Below, piece after piece: positions 44,875 to 54,367 of a DNA stretch of 64,000 bases. How positions within the stretch are numbered: position 1 is the first letter of the stretch; each line of letters starts with the position of its first letter. The position numbers were made by a program, and so were the translations under genes. The stretch is from positions 62,001 to 126,000 of the forward strand of contig NZ_QGDQ01000007.1 of the NCBI RefSeq assembly GCF_003149145.1. Direction: 5' to 3'. Source of the DNA: Quadrisphaera granulorum. Lineage in GTDB: Bacteria > Actinomycetota > Actinomycetes > Actinomycetales > Quadrisphaeraceae. The notes under the pieces are model-generated. The model ran no database searches and was not told where the DNA came from. It saw only the letters and a program-made list of their open reading frames with translations.

Positions 44875-46376
44875 CCGCCACCTCGCAGACCAGCACCACC
44901 GCTCCCGCCCCCACCGGCGGCCTCATCGACGAGGCGGCCGTCCGCGGCCGGATCTTCATCGACGGCCAGTGGGTGGAGGGCGCCTCGACGCTCGCGTCCC
45001 TCGCGCCCGCCACCGGCGAGACCATCGCCACCGTCGGCATCGCCGGCCCCGACGACGTCGCCCGCGCCGCCGAGGGCGCCGCCCGCGCGCAGAAGGCCTG
45101 GGCCGCCACGCCGCACCCGGCCCGCGCCGCCGTCCTGCGCCGCGCAGGGCAGCTGTGGGAGCAGCACGCCGAGGAGGTGATGGGCTGGAACATCCGTGAG
45201 GTCGGTGCCATCCCGCCGCTGGCGGGCTTCGCGCTGCACGTCACGGCCGCCGAGTGCTACGAGGCCGCCTCGCTGCCGTCGGCGCCCCTGGGCACGGTCC
45301 TGTCCAGCGAGCAGCCGCGGCTGTCGCTGGCCGAGCAGGTGCCCGTCGGCGTCGTCGGGGTCATCTCCCCGTTCAACGTGCCGCTGATCCTTGGCATCCG
45401 CGCGGTGGCGCCGGCCCTGGCGCTCGGCAACGCCGTGCTCCTCAAGCCGGACCCCCGCACCGTGATGACCGGTGGCGTGGCGTTCGTGCGCATCTTCGAG
45501 GAGGCGGGCCTGCCCGCCGGTCTGCTGCAGCTGGTGCCCGGCGGCGCCGACGTCGGCGAGGCCCTCGTCACCGACCCGCGCGTGCGCGTCATCGCCTTCA
45601 CCGGCTCCACCCGCGCCGGGCGCGCCGTGGGCGAGCTCGCCGGGCGCCACCTCAAGCGTGCCCACCTCGAGCTGGGCGGCAACAGCGCGTTCCTCGTCCG
45701 GGAGGACGCCGACGTCGACAGGGCCGTCAACCTCGCCACGTGGGGCTCGTTCCTCCACCAGGGGCAGATCTGCATGACGGTGGGCCGCCACATCGTGCAC
45801 GAGTCGGTCTTCGACGAGTACGTCGACAAGCTCGCCGCCAAGGCCGACTCGATGCACGTGGGTGACCCGGCCGCCGGGCAGGTGCACCTCGGCCCGCTCA
45901 TCGACGAGGTCCAGCGCGACCGCGTCCACTCCCTCGTGCAGGACGCCGTGGCCCAGGGCGCGCAGCTGCGCGCCGGCGGCACCTACGAGGGGCTCTTCTA
46001 CCGGCCCACCGTGCTCGCGCACACCCCGAAGGACGCGCAGGCGTACTGCGAGGAGGTCTTCGGACCGGTGGCGTCGGTCGTCTCGTACGCAGACGACGAC
46101 GAGGCGGTGGAGCTGGCTACCGCCACCGAGTACGGACTCTCCCTCGGCATCGTCAGCAAGGACGCTTTGGGGGCGCTGGACCTGGCGCGCCGCATCCCCA
46201 CGGGCATCGTCCACATCAACGACCAGACGGTGAACGACGAGGCCAACACGCCCTTCGGCGGCGTCGGCGCGTCGGGCACGGGATCGCGCCACGGCGGGGC
46301 GCAGGCCAACGTCGAGGCGTTCACCGAGACCCGGTGGATCACCCTGCGCCGCGAGCCCGGCCAGTACCCCCTCTGA
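44871..46376 (+). CDS. Aromatic aldehyde dehydrogenase (benzaldehyde/vanillin dehydrogenase type)
   Basis: A 501-residue aldehyde dehydrogenase. NAD site ISPFNVPLIL, glutamate motif LELGGNSAFLV, catalytic cysteine in HQGQICMTVGRHIVH, and the C-terminal GGVGASGTGSRHGGAQANVEAFTETRW that is characteristic of benzaldehyde and actinobacterial vanillin dehydrogenases. It therefore fits vanillin or syringaldehyde oxidation better than the other copy at 31011, although it is the last gene of a sugar/polyol operon (4-bp overlap). Confidence 0.8.
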   Translation: MTATSQTSTTAPAPTGGLIDEAAVRGRIFIDGQWVEGASTLASLAPATGETIATVGIAGPDDVARAAEGAARAQKAWAATPHPARAAVLRRAGQLWEQHAEEVMGWNIREVGAIPPLAGFALHVTAAECYEAASLPSAPLGTVLSSEQPRLSLAEQVPVGVVGVISPFNVPLILGIRAVAPALALGNAVLLKPDPRTVMTGGVAFVRIFEEAGLPAGLLQLVPGGADVGEALVTDPRVRVIAFTGSTRAGRAVGELAGRHLKRAHLELGGNSAFLVREDADVDRAVNLATWGSFLHQGQICMTVGRHIVHESVFDEYVDKLAAKADSMHVGDPAAGQVHLGPLIDEVQRDRVHSLVQDAVAQGAQLRAGGTYEGLFYRPTVLAHTPKDAQAYCEEVFGPVASVVSYADDDEAVELATATEYGLSLGIVSKDALGALDLARRIPTGIVHINDQTVNDEANTPFGGVGASGTGSRHGGAQANVEAFTETRWITLRREPGQYPL

Positions 46377-46383
46377 CCCTCCC

Positions 46384-46435
46384 CGTGATCATGGGCGTCC
46401 GCCACCTCATGGGGTGGCAGACGCCCATGATCACG
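46384..46435. terminator. Hairpin built from two inverted copies of the CGTGATCATGGGCG repeat
   Basis: Arms CGTGATCATGGGCGTC (46384-46399) and GACGCCCATGATCACG (46420-46435) pair perfectly over 16 bp; after one mismatch GCCACC/GGTGGC add 6 bp and leave a 6-nt loop. It lies 8 bp after the aldehyde dehydrogenase stop and probably ends the 10-kb transketolase-ABC operon. Confidence 0.65.
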
Positions 46436-46553
46436 ATGGGCGCCCGCCACGTGCGCACGTGGCCATCATCACAGATGGAAGTCTCCCTTCAGGGGGACAA
46501 GTGCGGTGCCGATCCAGGACGTGTCACACCGACGCACCTGGGGGACAGTCGCC

Positions 46554-48137
46554 ATGCGCCATCTAGCCGACCTGAAGGTCGCCACCAAACTCACCTTCGG
46601 CTTCGCGGCCGTCTGCCTGCTCCTGCTCACGATCAGCGGCATCGGCATCGCGAAGCTGAAGGCGTCCCAGGCGAACCTCGAAGACCTCTCCGGCAGCGGC
46701 ATGGCCTCGATCTCTGCCGTCGACGACATCAACACCTCCGTCATCGCCGCCCGCAACGCCTTGAACGGCGTGGCGCTCGCGATGGACGACCGCGACACGG
46801 AGGAAGCGACGAAGACCTTCCACGACGCCCTGACGACGGTCGAGGACGACTGGACGCTGTACCTGAGCACCGATCCCGCGAGCACCCCCCAGCAGCGAGC
46901 CGCCTTCCAGGCGAGCTGGGGTGAGCTGCGCGACGTGATGACCCGGGTGCTCCCCCTGGCAACGAGCACGGACATCACCGAGTACATGCAGCAGCGCGAC
47001 GCAGTTCTCCTGACGGCAGCAAAGAAGACCGCCGACGTGCTCAGCGAACTCGCCCAGACCGAGGACACCGCGGCAGACAGCACCACCACGGCCGCAGGCG
47101 AGGCGTATCGCTTCTCTGTGGCACTGCTCGTCGGCTGTTCGGTCGCGGCACTGGTCCTGGCAGCGGCGATCACGACGGCGGTCTCACGCTCCGTGACTCG
47201 CCCCCTGTCCAGGGTCGTGGAGGTCATGCAGGGCCTCGCCGGTGGCCACCTCGACCAGCGGGTGGGCCTGACGAGCAAGGACGAGCTCGGCCAGCTGGCC
47301 GTCGCCACGGATGCCTCCCTGGAAGCCCTGGCCGCAGCGATGCACGACATCAGCGACGAAGCGCGTTCCCTGTCGTCGGCCTCCAGCACCCTCAGCAGCG
47401 TCTCCACACAGATGGCTTCCAGCGCGCAGCAGTCGGCTGCGCAGACCCAGGTGGTGTCCGCGGCCTCCGCGGAGGTCAGCGCGTCGATCTCCACGGTCGC
47501 GGCGGCCGGGGAGGAGATGACCGCCGCCATCGCCCAGATCGCCACCGCCACCAGCGAGGCGTCACAGATGGCCGCCTCGGCGGTCTCGGCCGCGGGCTCC
47601 GCGGGAGGAGCGATCGAGCGGCTGGGTATCTCCTCCCGCGAGATCGGCGACGTCGTCAAGCTCATCACCTCCATCGCCGAGCAGACCAACCTCCTCGCCC
47701 TGAACGCCACCATCGAGGCCGCCCGCGCCGGAGAGATGGGCAAGGGCTTCGCCGTGGTGGCCGGAGAGGTCAAGGAACTCGCCCGCCAGACCGCGCAGGC
47801 CACCGACGAGATCATCAGCAAGGTGAGCGCCACCCAGGGCGACGCCGCCGCGGCAGCATCGGCCGTCACGGAGATCGGTCAGGTCATCTCCCGCATCGAC
47901 GAAGTGCAGGCCACCATCGCCGCAGCCGTCGAGGAGCAGTCGGCCACCACCAACGAGATGGTCCGTAACGTCACCGAGGTCTCCATCGGGTCGGCGCAGA
48001 TCTCAGCGAACGTCTCCGACATCGCCGCGGGCACCGTGCAGAGCCGCGAGTCCGCCGGCCACACCGCCGCCACCGCCACCTCGCTGGCGGCCTCCGCGCA
48101 CCGGCTGCAGGAACTCACAGGACGCTTCACCTTCTGA
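46554..48137 (+). CDS. Methyl-accepting chemotaxis protein
   Basis: A 527-residue chemoreceptor. TM1 is at about 13-33 ([20 protein letters not shown]), then a helical four-helix-bundle-type ligand domain (about 34-185), TM2 at about 186-210, HAMP, and a long signalling coiled coil whose tip reads [19 protein letters not shown] near residue 375. The ATG at 46554 has GGGGGA 8 bp ahead; a GTG at 46506 would add 16 residues. It stands alone between catabolic operons and may sense aromatic acids or the imported sugar; its ligand is unknown. Confidence 0.9.
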   Translation: MRHLADLKVATKLTFGFAAVCLLLLTISGIGIAKLKASQANLEDLSGSGMASISAVDDINTSVIAARNALNGVALAMDDRDTEEATKTFHDALTTVEDDWTLYLSTDPASTPQQRAAFQASWGELRDVMTRVLPLATSTDITEYMQQRDAVLLTAAKKTADVLSELAQTEDTAADSTTTAAGEAYRFSVALLVGCSVAALVLAAAITTAVSRSVTRPLSRVVEVMQGLAGGHLDQRVGLTSKDELGQLAVATDASLEALAAAMHDISDEARSLSSASSTLSSVSTQMASSAQQSAAQTQVVSAASAEVSASISTVAAAGEEMTAAIAQIATATSEASQMAASAVSAAGSAGGAIERLGISSREIGDVVKLITSIAEQTNLLALNATIEAARAGEMGKGFAVVAGEVKELARQTAQATDEIISKVSATQGDAAAAASAVTEIGQVISRIDEVQATIAAAVEEQSATTNEMVRNVTEVSIGSAQISANVSDIAAGTVQSRESAGHTAATATSLAASAHRLQELTGRFTF

Positions 48138-48145
48138 CGGCGCCG

Positions 48146-48958
48146 TCAGCCACCGTCAGCCAGAGCCGGCGGTGCTGAGTTCTCCGCCGCCTCCCCCACC
48201 ACGGCGGGAACCCGCGCGAGCGAACGCGAGATGCCCTGTGCAGCCACCTGCAGCGCCGCCACGAGACGGGGCCTGTCGCGGGTGAGGCTGGGGACGACGA
48301 CGCCGAGCGCCGCCACCACCTGGTCGCGCTGCACCACAGGCACGGCCACCGAGCACGCCCCCAGGCCCAGCTCCTCGGCGGTCGTGGCGAAGCCGTCGCG
48401 CAGCACGAGGGTGAGCTGACGCCGCAGACTGCCGGGCGCGGTGATGGTGAACGGCGTCAAGCGAGGCAGCTCGCGGAACACCTCCTCCTGCACCGCCGCC
48501 GGGGCGTGCGCCAGCAGCACCTTGCCGACGCCCGTCGCGTGCAGCGGCAGCCGCGAGCCGACCGTGGAGACGATCGGGAGGGAGGCGTGCCCCCGCAGCC
48601 GGTCCACGTAGAGCGCTCGGGCGCCGTCGCGCACCGCCAGGTGCACGGTGGCGCGGGTCACGCCGTAGAGGTCCTGCAGGTGAGGAGACGCGACTTCCCG
48701 AAGACCCGACTGCACGGGAGCGAGCAGGCCGATGTCCCACAGCCTCCGGCCCACCACGTAGTCACCCGAGGGCGTGCGGGTCAGCGCCCCGAACTCCACG
48801 AGGTCGGAGACCAGCCGGTGGGCCGTCGGCAGCGGCATGCCGGCCCGCTCGGCGAGGACCGTCAGCGCCAGACGGCGGTGGTCCTCATCGAAGGCTGCCA
48901 GCAGGCTCAGCGCACGGGAGGTCACACTCCGCCCCGCCGTCCCGGTGTTCCCCGCCAC
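48146..48958 (-). CDS. IclR-family regulator of the pca genes (PcaR-like)
   Basis: A 270-residue IclR protein (HTH: LALTVLAERAGMPLPTAHRLVSDLVEFGAL; effector domain LYVDRLRGHASLPIVSTVGSRLPLHATGVGKVLLAHAP). Well over half of its residues match the IclR protein at 54491. Divergent from pcaH, with a palindrome CTTCCGCTGGACGGAAG just upstream of its GTG start. It probably responds to beta-ketoadipate or protocatechuate. GTG at 48958 is preferred because upstream in-frame sequence covers the palindrome and the pcaH promoter. Confidence 0.82.
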   Translation of the reverse strand: MAGNTGTAGRSVTSRALSLLAAFDEDHRRLALTVLAERAGMPLPTAHRLVSDLVEFGALTRTPSGDYVVGRRLWDIGLLAPVQSGLREVASPHLQDLYGVTRATVHLAVRDGARALYVDRLRGHASLPIVSTVGSRLPLHATGVGKVLLAHAPAAVQEEVFRELPRLTPFTITAPGSLRRQLTLVLRDGFATTAEELGLGACSVAVPVVQRDQVVAALGVVVPSLTRDRPRLVAALQVAAQGISRSLARVPAVVGEAAENSAPPALADGG

Positions 48959-48971
48959 GACCCCATCATGA

Positions 48972-48988
48972 CTTCCGCTGGACGGAAG
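48972..48988. promoter_or_regulatory. IclR-type palindrome between iclR and pcaH
   Basis: CTTCCGCTGGACGGAAG; the core TTCCGCTGGACGGAA differs at one base from TTCCGTTGGACGGAA at 55258-55272. It lies 14 bp before the iclR start and 44 bp before pcaH. Confidence 0.65.
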
Positions 48989-49018
48989 AGGAAGCGCGTT
49001 CGGCCAGGCGTGGAGGCC

Positions 49019-49024
49019 TACCGT
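49019..49024 (+). promoter_or_regulatory. -10 box of pcaH; transcript probably leaderless
   Basis: TACCGT ends 7 bp before the pcaH ATG at 49032, so the expected start of transcription coincides with the start codon. No Shine-Dalgarno sequence is present. The same geometry is seen at pcaF. Confidence 0.5.
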
Positions 49025-49031
49025 CACTGTC

Positions 49032-49868
49032 ATGAGCAGCTCGCGGGTGATCCAGGGCGCAGCGACGCGCCACCCCAGCACGGGGCTCGTGCACCAGCAC
49101 GTCATCGATGACGAGATCGCGCAGACCAGCCGCGCGTACGAGGCCGCGGGTGCCGTCGAGCACCAGCCCCGCCTCGACTACGCGCCCTACCGCTCCAGCC
49201 TGCTGCGCCACCCCACCAAGGACCTGCACCACGCCGACCCCGAGGGTGTGGAGCTGTGGGCGCCGTGCTTCGGCGAGCGCGACATCGACCCCCTCGAGTC
49301 CGACCTCACCATCCAGGGCGGTGGCGAGCCGATCGGTGAGCGCATGGTGGTGACCGGCCGGGTGCTCGACGGCGACGGACGCCCCGTGCGCCGGCAGCTG
49401 GTGGAGATCTGGCAGGCGAACGCCGGAGGCCGCTACGTCCACAAGCGTGACCAGCACCCCGCCCCGCTCGACCCGAACTTCACCGGCGTGGGGCGCTGCA
49501 TCACCGATGACCAGGGCCACTACCGCTTCACCACCATCAAGCCGGGCCCGTACCCGTGGCGCAACCACCACAACGCGTGGCGCCCCGCGCACATCCACTT
49601 CTCGCTGTTCGGCACCGACTTCACCCAGCGCCTCGTGACGCAGATGTACTTCCCGGGAGACCCGCTCTTCGCGCTCGACCCGATCTACCAGTCCATCGTC
49701 GACCCGAAGGCGCGTCAGCGGCTCGTGGCCACCTACGACCACGACATCACCCAGCACGAGTGGGCCACCGGCTACCGCTGGGACATCGTGCTCACGGGAG
49801 GTCACCGCACGCCCCTGGAGGGCGACCTCGACGTGGAGCGCAGCGACGACGAGGAGACCTCCCGATGA
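49032..49868 (+). CDS. pcaH: Protocatechuate 3,4-dioxygenase beta subunit PcaH
   Basis: A 278-residue intradiol dioxygenase subunit. The iron ligands are visible: Tyr in GGRYVHKRDQHPA, Tyr in KPGPYPWRNHHNAWRPAHIHFS and the two His of that same stretch. It begins with the usual N-terminal domain (HHADPEGVELWAPCFGERDI). PcaHG opens protocatechuate to 3-carboxy-cis,cis-muconate. First gene of pcaHGBL; a 4-bp overlap joins pcaG. Confidence 0.95.
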   Translation: MSSSRVIQGAATRHPSTGLVHQHVIDDEIAQTSRAYEAAGAVEHQPRLDYAPYRSSLLRHPTKDLHHADPEGVELWAPCFGERDIDPLESDLTIQGGGEPIGERMVVTGRVLDGDGRPVRRQLVEIWQANAGGRYVHKRDQHPAPLDPNFTGVGRCITDDQGHYRFTTIKPGPYPWRNHHNAWRPAHIHFSLFGTDFTQRLVTQMYFPGDPLFALDPIYQSIVDPKARQRLVATYDHDITQHEWATGYRWDIVLTGGHRTPLEGDLDVERSDDEETSR

Positions 49869-50458
49869 CCCTCACGACGACGACGGACGCCGCGGCGCCC
49901 GCGCTGCCGACGGCACTGGCCCCGACCCCCGGTCAGACGGTCGGTCCGTTCTTCCACTACGCCCTCCCCTACGACGGCGACCGGGAGCTCGTCGCGCCCG
50001 GCACACCCGGGGCGCTGCTGCTCCACGGCACCGTCACCGACGGCTCGGGCCTGCCCGTGCGCGACGCGCTCGTGGAGATCTGGCAGGCCGACCCGTCCGG
50101 CCGGGTGGTCCAGCGGCAGGGCTCGCTGCGCCGCGACGGGCACAGCTTCACCGGGTTCGGCCGGTGCACCACCGACCGGACCGGGCGCTACGCGTTCACC
50201 ACGCTGCGCCCCGGCGCGGTGGAGGGCGGGCTGCCGTTCTTCGCTGTGACGGTCTTCGCGCGCGGCCTGCTCCACCGCCTCTTCACTCGCGCCTACCTGC
50301 CGCTGGACGGAGCGGAGCCGGACGCGCTGCTGCGCTCCGCCGGTGACCGCGCGGACACGCTCCTCTGCGTGGACGACGAGGGCGCGCTGCGCTTCGACAT
50401 CGGGCTGCAGGGCGAGCGCGAGACGGTCTTCCTGCGCTGGCCGCGCGAGGGCCGGTGA
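49865..50458 (+). CDS. pcaG: Protocatechuate 3,4-dioxygenase alpha subunit PcaG
   Basis: A 197-residue intradiol dioxygenase alpha subunit: TPGQTVGPFFHYALPY at the N-terminus, then LVEIWQADPSGRV and GFGRCTTDRTGRYAFTTLRPGAV. It lacks the iron ligands, as expected, and pairs with PcaH. ATGA overlap upstream and GTGA overlap with pcaB. Confidence 0.94.
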   Translation: MTLTTTTDAAAPALPTALAPTPGQTVGPFFHYALPYDGDRELVAPGTPGALLLHGTVTDGSGLPVRDALVEIWQADPSGRVVQRQGSLRRDGHSFTGFGRCTTDRTGRYAFTTLRPGAVEGGLPFFAVTVFARGLLHRLFTRAYLPLDGAEPDALLRSAGDRADTLLCVDDEGALRFDIGLQGERETVFLRWPREGR

Positions 50459-51750
50459 CGGCAGCGGGCAGGATCGAGGGCGTGGTGGACCTCGGCTCCG
50501 ACGGATGGTGGTGGCCCGGCGACCACCGCGCCGGGTCGCTCATGGCACCGGCGGCCCTCCTGCGGGCCGCGCTGCGCGTCGAGCAGACCTGGCTCGACGC
50601 GCTCGTCGACGCGCAGGTCGCCCCGCAGGAGGCCGGCGCAGACCTCGCCGCGGTGCTCGAGCTCTCCGGCGGGCTCGACCAGGCGGCGCTGGGGGTGGCC
50701 TCCGAAGCCGGCGGCAACCCCGTCATGCCGCTCGTCGCGGCGCTGCGGGCGTCGCTGCGCGAGAGCGGCCAAGAGCACGGCCCCCAGGCGGCCCGTTGGC
50801 TGCACCGCGGGCTGACCAGCCAGGACGTGCTCGACACCGCCGTCCTGCTGTGCGCGCGGGAGGGCGTCGAGGCGGTGCGCAGCGAGCTGCGCGCGCAGGT
50901 GGAGCGCCTCGCCGTCCTGGTGGAGGAGCACCGGGGGACGACGATGGTCGCGCGCACCCTGACGCAGCCCGCCGTCCCCACCACCTTCGGCGCCAAGGCG
51001 GCCGGGTGGTTGCACGGCCTCATCGACGCCGACGAGGCGCTGGCCGCGCTGCGCTGGCCGGTGCAGTTCGGTGGTGCTGCGGGCACGCTGTCCGCGGTGG
51101 TCGAACTGGCCGGCGTCGACGGCGCCCGGGCGCTGCGGAGCTCCTTCGCCGCTGCGTTGGACCTGGACCCTTCCGCGCCGTGGCACACCCGCCGCACGCC
51201 CGTGACGCGCCTCGGCGACGCGGCGGTCACGGCCACTGACGCGTGGGGGCGCATCGCCAACGACGTCCTCGCCCTCGGACGGCCGGAGATCGGCGAGCTG
51301 CGCGACGGCTCGGCCGGCGGCTCCTCGACCATGCCGCACAAGGCCAACCCCACGCTCGCCGTCCTCGTGCGGCGGACCGCCCTGAGCGCGCCGCAGCTCA
51401 CGGCGACGCTGCACCTGGCCGCCGCCGAGCAGGTCGACGAGCGCGCCGACGGCGGGTGGCACGTCGAGTGGCAGACCCTCGCCCTGCTGCTGCGCCGCAC
51501 GGCGGTAGCGGCGAGCCAGGCCAGCGACCTGCTGCGCGGGCTGCGCGTCGAGGCCGCGCACATGGCCGCCCGGCTGCACGACACGGGCGCCGACGTGCTC
51601 GCCGAGCAGGAGTCGATGACCGGGCTGACCGGCCGGCCCGCCGGCGGCACCTACCTGGGCCTGGTGGACGACCTCGTCGACGAGGCGACCTCCCGAGCCA
51701 CCGACCACCTCACGAAGTCCACACAGAAGACCGCGCAGGAGGACCTGTGA
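50455..51750 (+). CDS. pcaB: 3-carboxy-cis,cis-muconate cycloisomerase PcaB
   Basis: A 431-residue fumarase/aspartase-superfamily enzyme with the signature GGSSTMPHKANP and the upstream LHRGLTSQDVLDTA and TLTQPAVPTTFGAKAAGW motifs. It makes gamma-carboxymuconolactone from the PcaHG product. GTG start overlapping pcaG; GTGA overlap with pcaL. Confidence 0.93.
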   Translation: MTAAGRIEGVVDLGSDGWWWPGDHRAGSLMAPAALLRAALRVEQTWLDALVDAQVAPQEAGADLAAVLELSGGLDQAALGVASEAGGNPVMPLVAALRASLRESGQEHGPQAARWLHRGLTSQDVLDTAVLLCAREGVEAVRSELRAQVERLAVLVEEHRGTTMVARTLTQPAVPTTFGAKAAGWLHGLIDADEALAALRWPVQFGGAAGTLSAVVELAGVDGARALRSSFAAALDLDPSAPWHTRRTPVTRLGDAAVTATDAWGRIANDVLALGRPEIGELRDGSAGGSSTMPHKANPTLAVLVRRTALSAPQLTATLHLAAAEQVDERADGGWHVEWQTLALLLRRTAVAASQASDLLRGLRVEAAHMAARLHDTGADVLAEQESMTGLTGRPAGGTYLGLVDDLVDEATSRATDHLTKSTQKTAQEDL

Positions 51751-53000
51751 GCACCACCCTCGTCCGGCTCGCCGGGCACGACGGCCTGCCGCTGCTCGTG
51801 GTCGGCCCGTCGCTCGGCACCAGCGCCGAGGCGCTGTGGACGGCGGCCGCGGAGCACCTCGCGGACTCCTTCCACGTGGTGGGCTGGGACCTGCCCGGCC
51901 ACGGCCGCAACCGCTGGGTGCCCCAGCAGGACGTCTCGATGGCCGACCTCGCGGCGGACGTGCTGGCCGCCGTCGACGCCCTCGCCGGCCCGAAGGCGAC
52001 CTTCGACGTCGCCGGAGACTCCGTCGGCGGCGCCGTGTCGCTGCAGCTGCTGCTCGACGCGCCCGCGCGCGTGCGCTCGGCGGTGCTGCTGTGCACGGGC
52101 GCCGCGATCGGCACGCCGGCCTCGTGGGCCGAGCGCACCGCGGCCGTGCGCGCCTCGGGCACGCCATCGCTGGTGGCGACCTCCGCGCAGCGGTGGTTCG
52201 GGCCGGGATTCGTGGAGCGCGAGCCGGCGCGCAGCTCGGCGCTGCTGCACGCCCTGTCCCAGGCCGACGACGCCGGCTACGCCGCCGTGTGCGGAGCGCT
52301 CGCGCGCTTCGACGTCCGCGACAGGCTCGGCGAGGCGGCCGCTCCGGTGCTCGCCGTGGCAGGCGCCCACGACGTCGCCACCCCTCCCGCCAGCCTGCGC
52401 GAGGTGGCCGACGGCGTGCCGCGCGGCCGCCTCGTGGTGCTCGAGGACGTCGCGCACCTCGCCCCGGCGGAGGCGCCGGAAGAGGTCGCTCGGCTCGTCG
52501 AGGAGCACGTGCTCGCGGCACGCAGCGCGGCCACGGGCAGCGCAGCCGCAGGCAGCGCGACCGGCGCGTCGTCGTCCTCGGCTCCTGCGGTCCGGGACGC
52601 GATGACGGTGGCGCAGGTGCGCGACGCGGGCATGGTCGTGCGCCGCGAGGTGCTCGGCGACGCGCACGTCGACCGGGCCACCGCCGCCGCCACCGATCTC
52701 ACCCGCGAGTTCCAGCAGTTCATCACCGAGTTCGCCTGGGGCAGCGTCTGGACCCGACCCGGCCTGGATCGCCGCTCGCGTTCCGTAGCGGTGCTCACGG
52801 CGCTCATCGCACGGGGCCACCACGAGGAGTTCGCCATGCACGTGCGCGCCGCGCGCCGCAACGGCCTGAGCGTGGACGAGATCAAGGAGGTCATCCTCCA
52901 GGCGGCCATCTACTGCGGCGTGCCGGACGCCAACACCGCGTTCCGGATCGCCCAGGAGGTGCTGACCGAGAGCACCGCGCACGGACACGACGCGCACTGA
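51747..53000 (+). CDS. pcaL: PcaL: fused beta-ketoadipate enol-lactone hydrolase and gamma-carboxymuconolactone decarboxylase
   Basis: A 417-residue fusion. Residues 1-255 form the PcaD alpha/beta-hydrolase, with the nucleophile in AGDSVGG (Ser about 92), the aspartate near AGAHDVATPP and His in EDVAHLAPAE. An Ala/Ser/Gly linker (about 256-280) leads to the PcaC decarboxylase domain with FITEFAWGSVWTRPGLDRRSRS and ALIARGHHEEFAMHVRAA. The fusion is known from Streptomyces and Rhodococcus. It converts carboxymuconolactone through the enol-lactone to beta-ketoadipate. Last gene of pcaHGBL. Confidence 0.94.
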   Translation: MSTTLVRLAGHDGLPLLVVGPSLGTSAEALWTAAAEHLADSFHVVGWDLPGHGRNRWVPQQDVSMADLAADVLAAVDALAGPKATFDVAGDSVGGAVSLQLLLDAPARVRSAVLLCTGAAIGTPASWAERTAAVRASGTPSLVATSAQRWFGPGFVEREPARSSALLHALSQADDAGYAAVCGALARFDVRDRLGEAAAPVLAVAGAHDVATPPASLREVADGVPRGRLVVLEDVAHLAPAEAPEEVARLVEEHVLAARSAATGSAAAGSATGASSSSAPAVRDAMTVAQVRDAGMVVRREVLGDAHVDRATAAATDLTREFQQFITEFAWGSVWTRPGLDRRSRSVAVLTALIARGHHEEFAMHVRAARRNGLSVDEIKEVILQAAIYCGVPDANTAFRIAQEVLTESTAHGHDAH

Positions 53001-53037
53001 CCCGACGCGCACTGACCCGTCGCTGGTCCGGCCACCC

Positions 53038-54267
53038 TCACACCTGGGAGCCGGGCCAGCCGGTGTAGCCCTCCGCGAGGAGCGTCTGCCCGGCGCGTGA
53101 GGCGGCGAGCGTGGCCAGCTCGGCCTCCTGGCGACGGACGTCGAAGGGCGCGCTCCCGGGGAGGGTGTGCAGCATCGTCGTCATCCAGTACGAGAAGTGC
53201 TGCGCCTTCCACACCCGCTCCAGGGCCCGCTCGGAGTAGGTGTCCAGGCCCGTCGTGTCGTCGCGCAGGACGGCGTCTGCCAGGGCGGGGGCGAGCACGC
53301 GGACGTCGGCGACGGCGAGGTTGAGTCCCTTGGCGCCGGTGGGCGGCACGGTATGCGCGGCGTCGCCCGCCAGCAGCATGCGCCCGTGGCGCAGCGGGGC
53401 GTGCACGAAGCTGCGGAAGCGCAGGACGGCGGCGTCGCGCACCGGGCCCGTCTTCAGCTCCAGGCCGTTGACGGCGGTGCGGCGGCGCATCTCCTCCCAG
53501 ATGCGGTCCTCGCTCCAGGCGGTGACGTCTTCGTCGGGATCGCACTGGAAGTACATCCGCTGCACGGTGTCCGTGCGCTGGCTGACCAGCGCGAACCCGT
53601 GCGGGGAGTGGCTGTAGACCAGCTCCGGCGCGCTGGCGGGGGCGTCGGTGAGGAAGCCGAACCACGCGAAGGGGTACTCGCGGCCGGTGTTCTGCCCCTG
53701 CCCCTCGGGCACCGCGCGGCGGCACGCGCTGCGCGAGCCGTCGGCGCCGACGAGGAAGTCGGGGAGCACCTCGTGCTCGAGGCCCTCGGCATCGCGGTAG
53801 AGGATCCGCGGCTGGTCGCCCTCGAGGTCGACGACGCGGGCGTCCTGCACACCGAACCTCACGTCACCGCCGTCGCGCTCGCGGGCATGGGCGAGATCGG
53901 CGAAGACCTCCGTCTGCGGGTACAGCCACACGGAGGCGGCGACGAGGTCGTGGAAGTCGACGCGGTGGCGGCGCCCGCCGAAGGCCAGCTCGACGCCCTC
54001 GTGCTCGTAGCCCTCCTCGAGCACCCGGCGGGAGGCGCCGTCGGAGTAGACGCCGGAGTCGAGCAGCAGCTGGACGGTGCCGTGCTCGAGGATGCCCGCG
54101 CGCACAGTCGTGGAGATCTCCTCCCGACTGCGGCTGTCGACGACGACGGACGGCACGCCCGCGCGGTGCAGGAGGTGGCTGAGCACGAGACCCGCGGGAC
54201 CGCCGCCGACGATGCCGACGGGCGTGCGGGTGGAGGAAGCGAGCGCTGCAGGACGGTCATCGGCCAT
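53038..54267 (-). CDS. pobA: 4-hydroxybenzoate 3-monooxygenase PobA
   Basis: A 409-residue flavoprotein hydroxylase: FAD motif VGIVGGGPAGLVLSHLL, RAGILEHGTVQLL, VGADGSRSACRR, and the GDAAHTVPPTGAKGLNLAVADV motif of the second FAD/NAD site. It hydroxylates 4-hydroxybenzoate to protocatechuate with NAD(P)H and oxygen, feeding PcaHG. It converges on pcaL with a 37-bp gap. Upstream lie an IclR-type palindrome at 54311 and three further palindromes at 54368-54470. Confidence 0.94.
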   Translation of the reverse strand: MADDRPAALASSTRTPVGIVGGGPAGLVLSHLLHRAGVPSVVVDSRSREEISTTVRAGILEHGTVQLLLDSGVYSDGASRRVLEEGYEHEGVELAFGGRRHRVDFHDLVAASVWLYPQTEVFADLAHARERDGGDVRFGVQDARVVDLEGDQPRILYRDAEGLEHEVLPDFLVGADGSRSACRRAVPEGQGQNTGREYPFAWFGFLTDAPASAPELVYSHSPHGFALVSQRTDTVQRMYFQCDPDEDVTAWSEDRIWEEMRRRTAVNGLELKTGPVRDAAVLRFRSFVHAPLRHGRMLLAGDAAHTVPPTGAKGLNLAVADVRVLAPALADAVLRDDTTGLDTYSERALERVWKAQHFSYWMTTMLHTLPGSAPFDVRRQEAELATLAASRAGQTLLAEGYTGWPGSQV

Positions 54268-54310
54268 GGGCTGAGACTGCCCCGCCGTCGTCGTCGTCCC
54301 CAGCCGATCC

Positions 54311-54325
54311 TTCCGTCCAACGGAA
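54311..54325. promoter_or_regulatory. IclR-type palindrome upstream of pobA
   Basis: TTCCGTCCAACGGAA, the exact reverse complement of TTCCGTTGGACGGAA at 55258-55272. It lies 43 bp before the pobA ATG. Confidence 0.65.
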
Positions 54326-54367
54326 CCGCCACCCGCTGGCCCACCCCGCCACCTCCCCCACCTCCCC

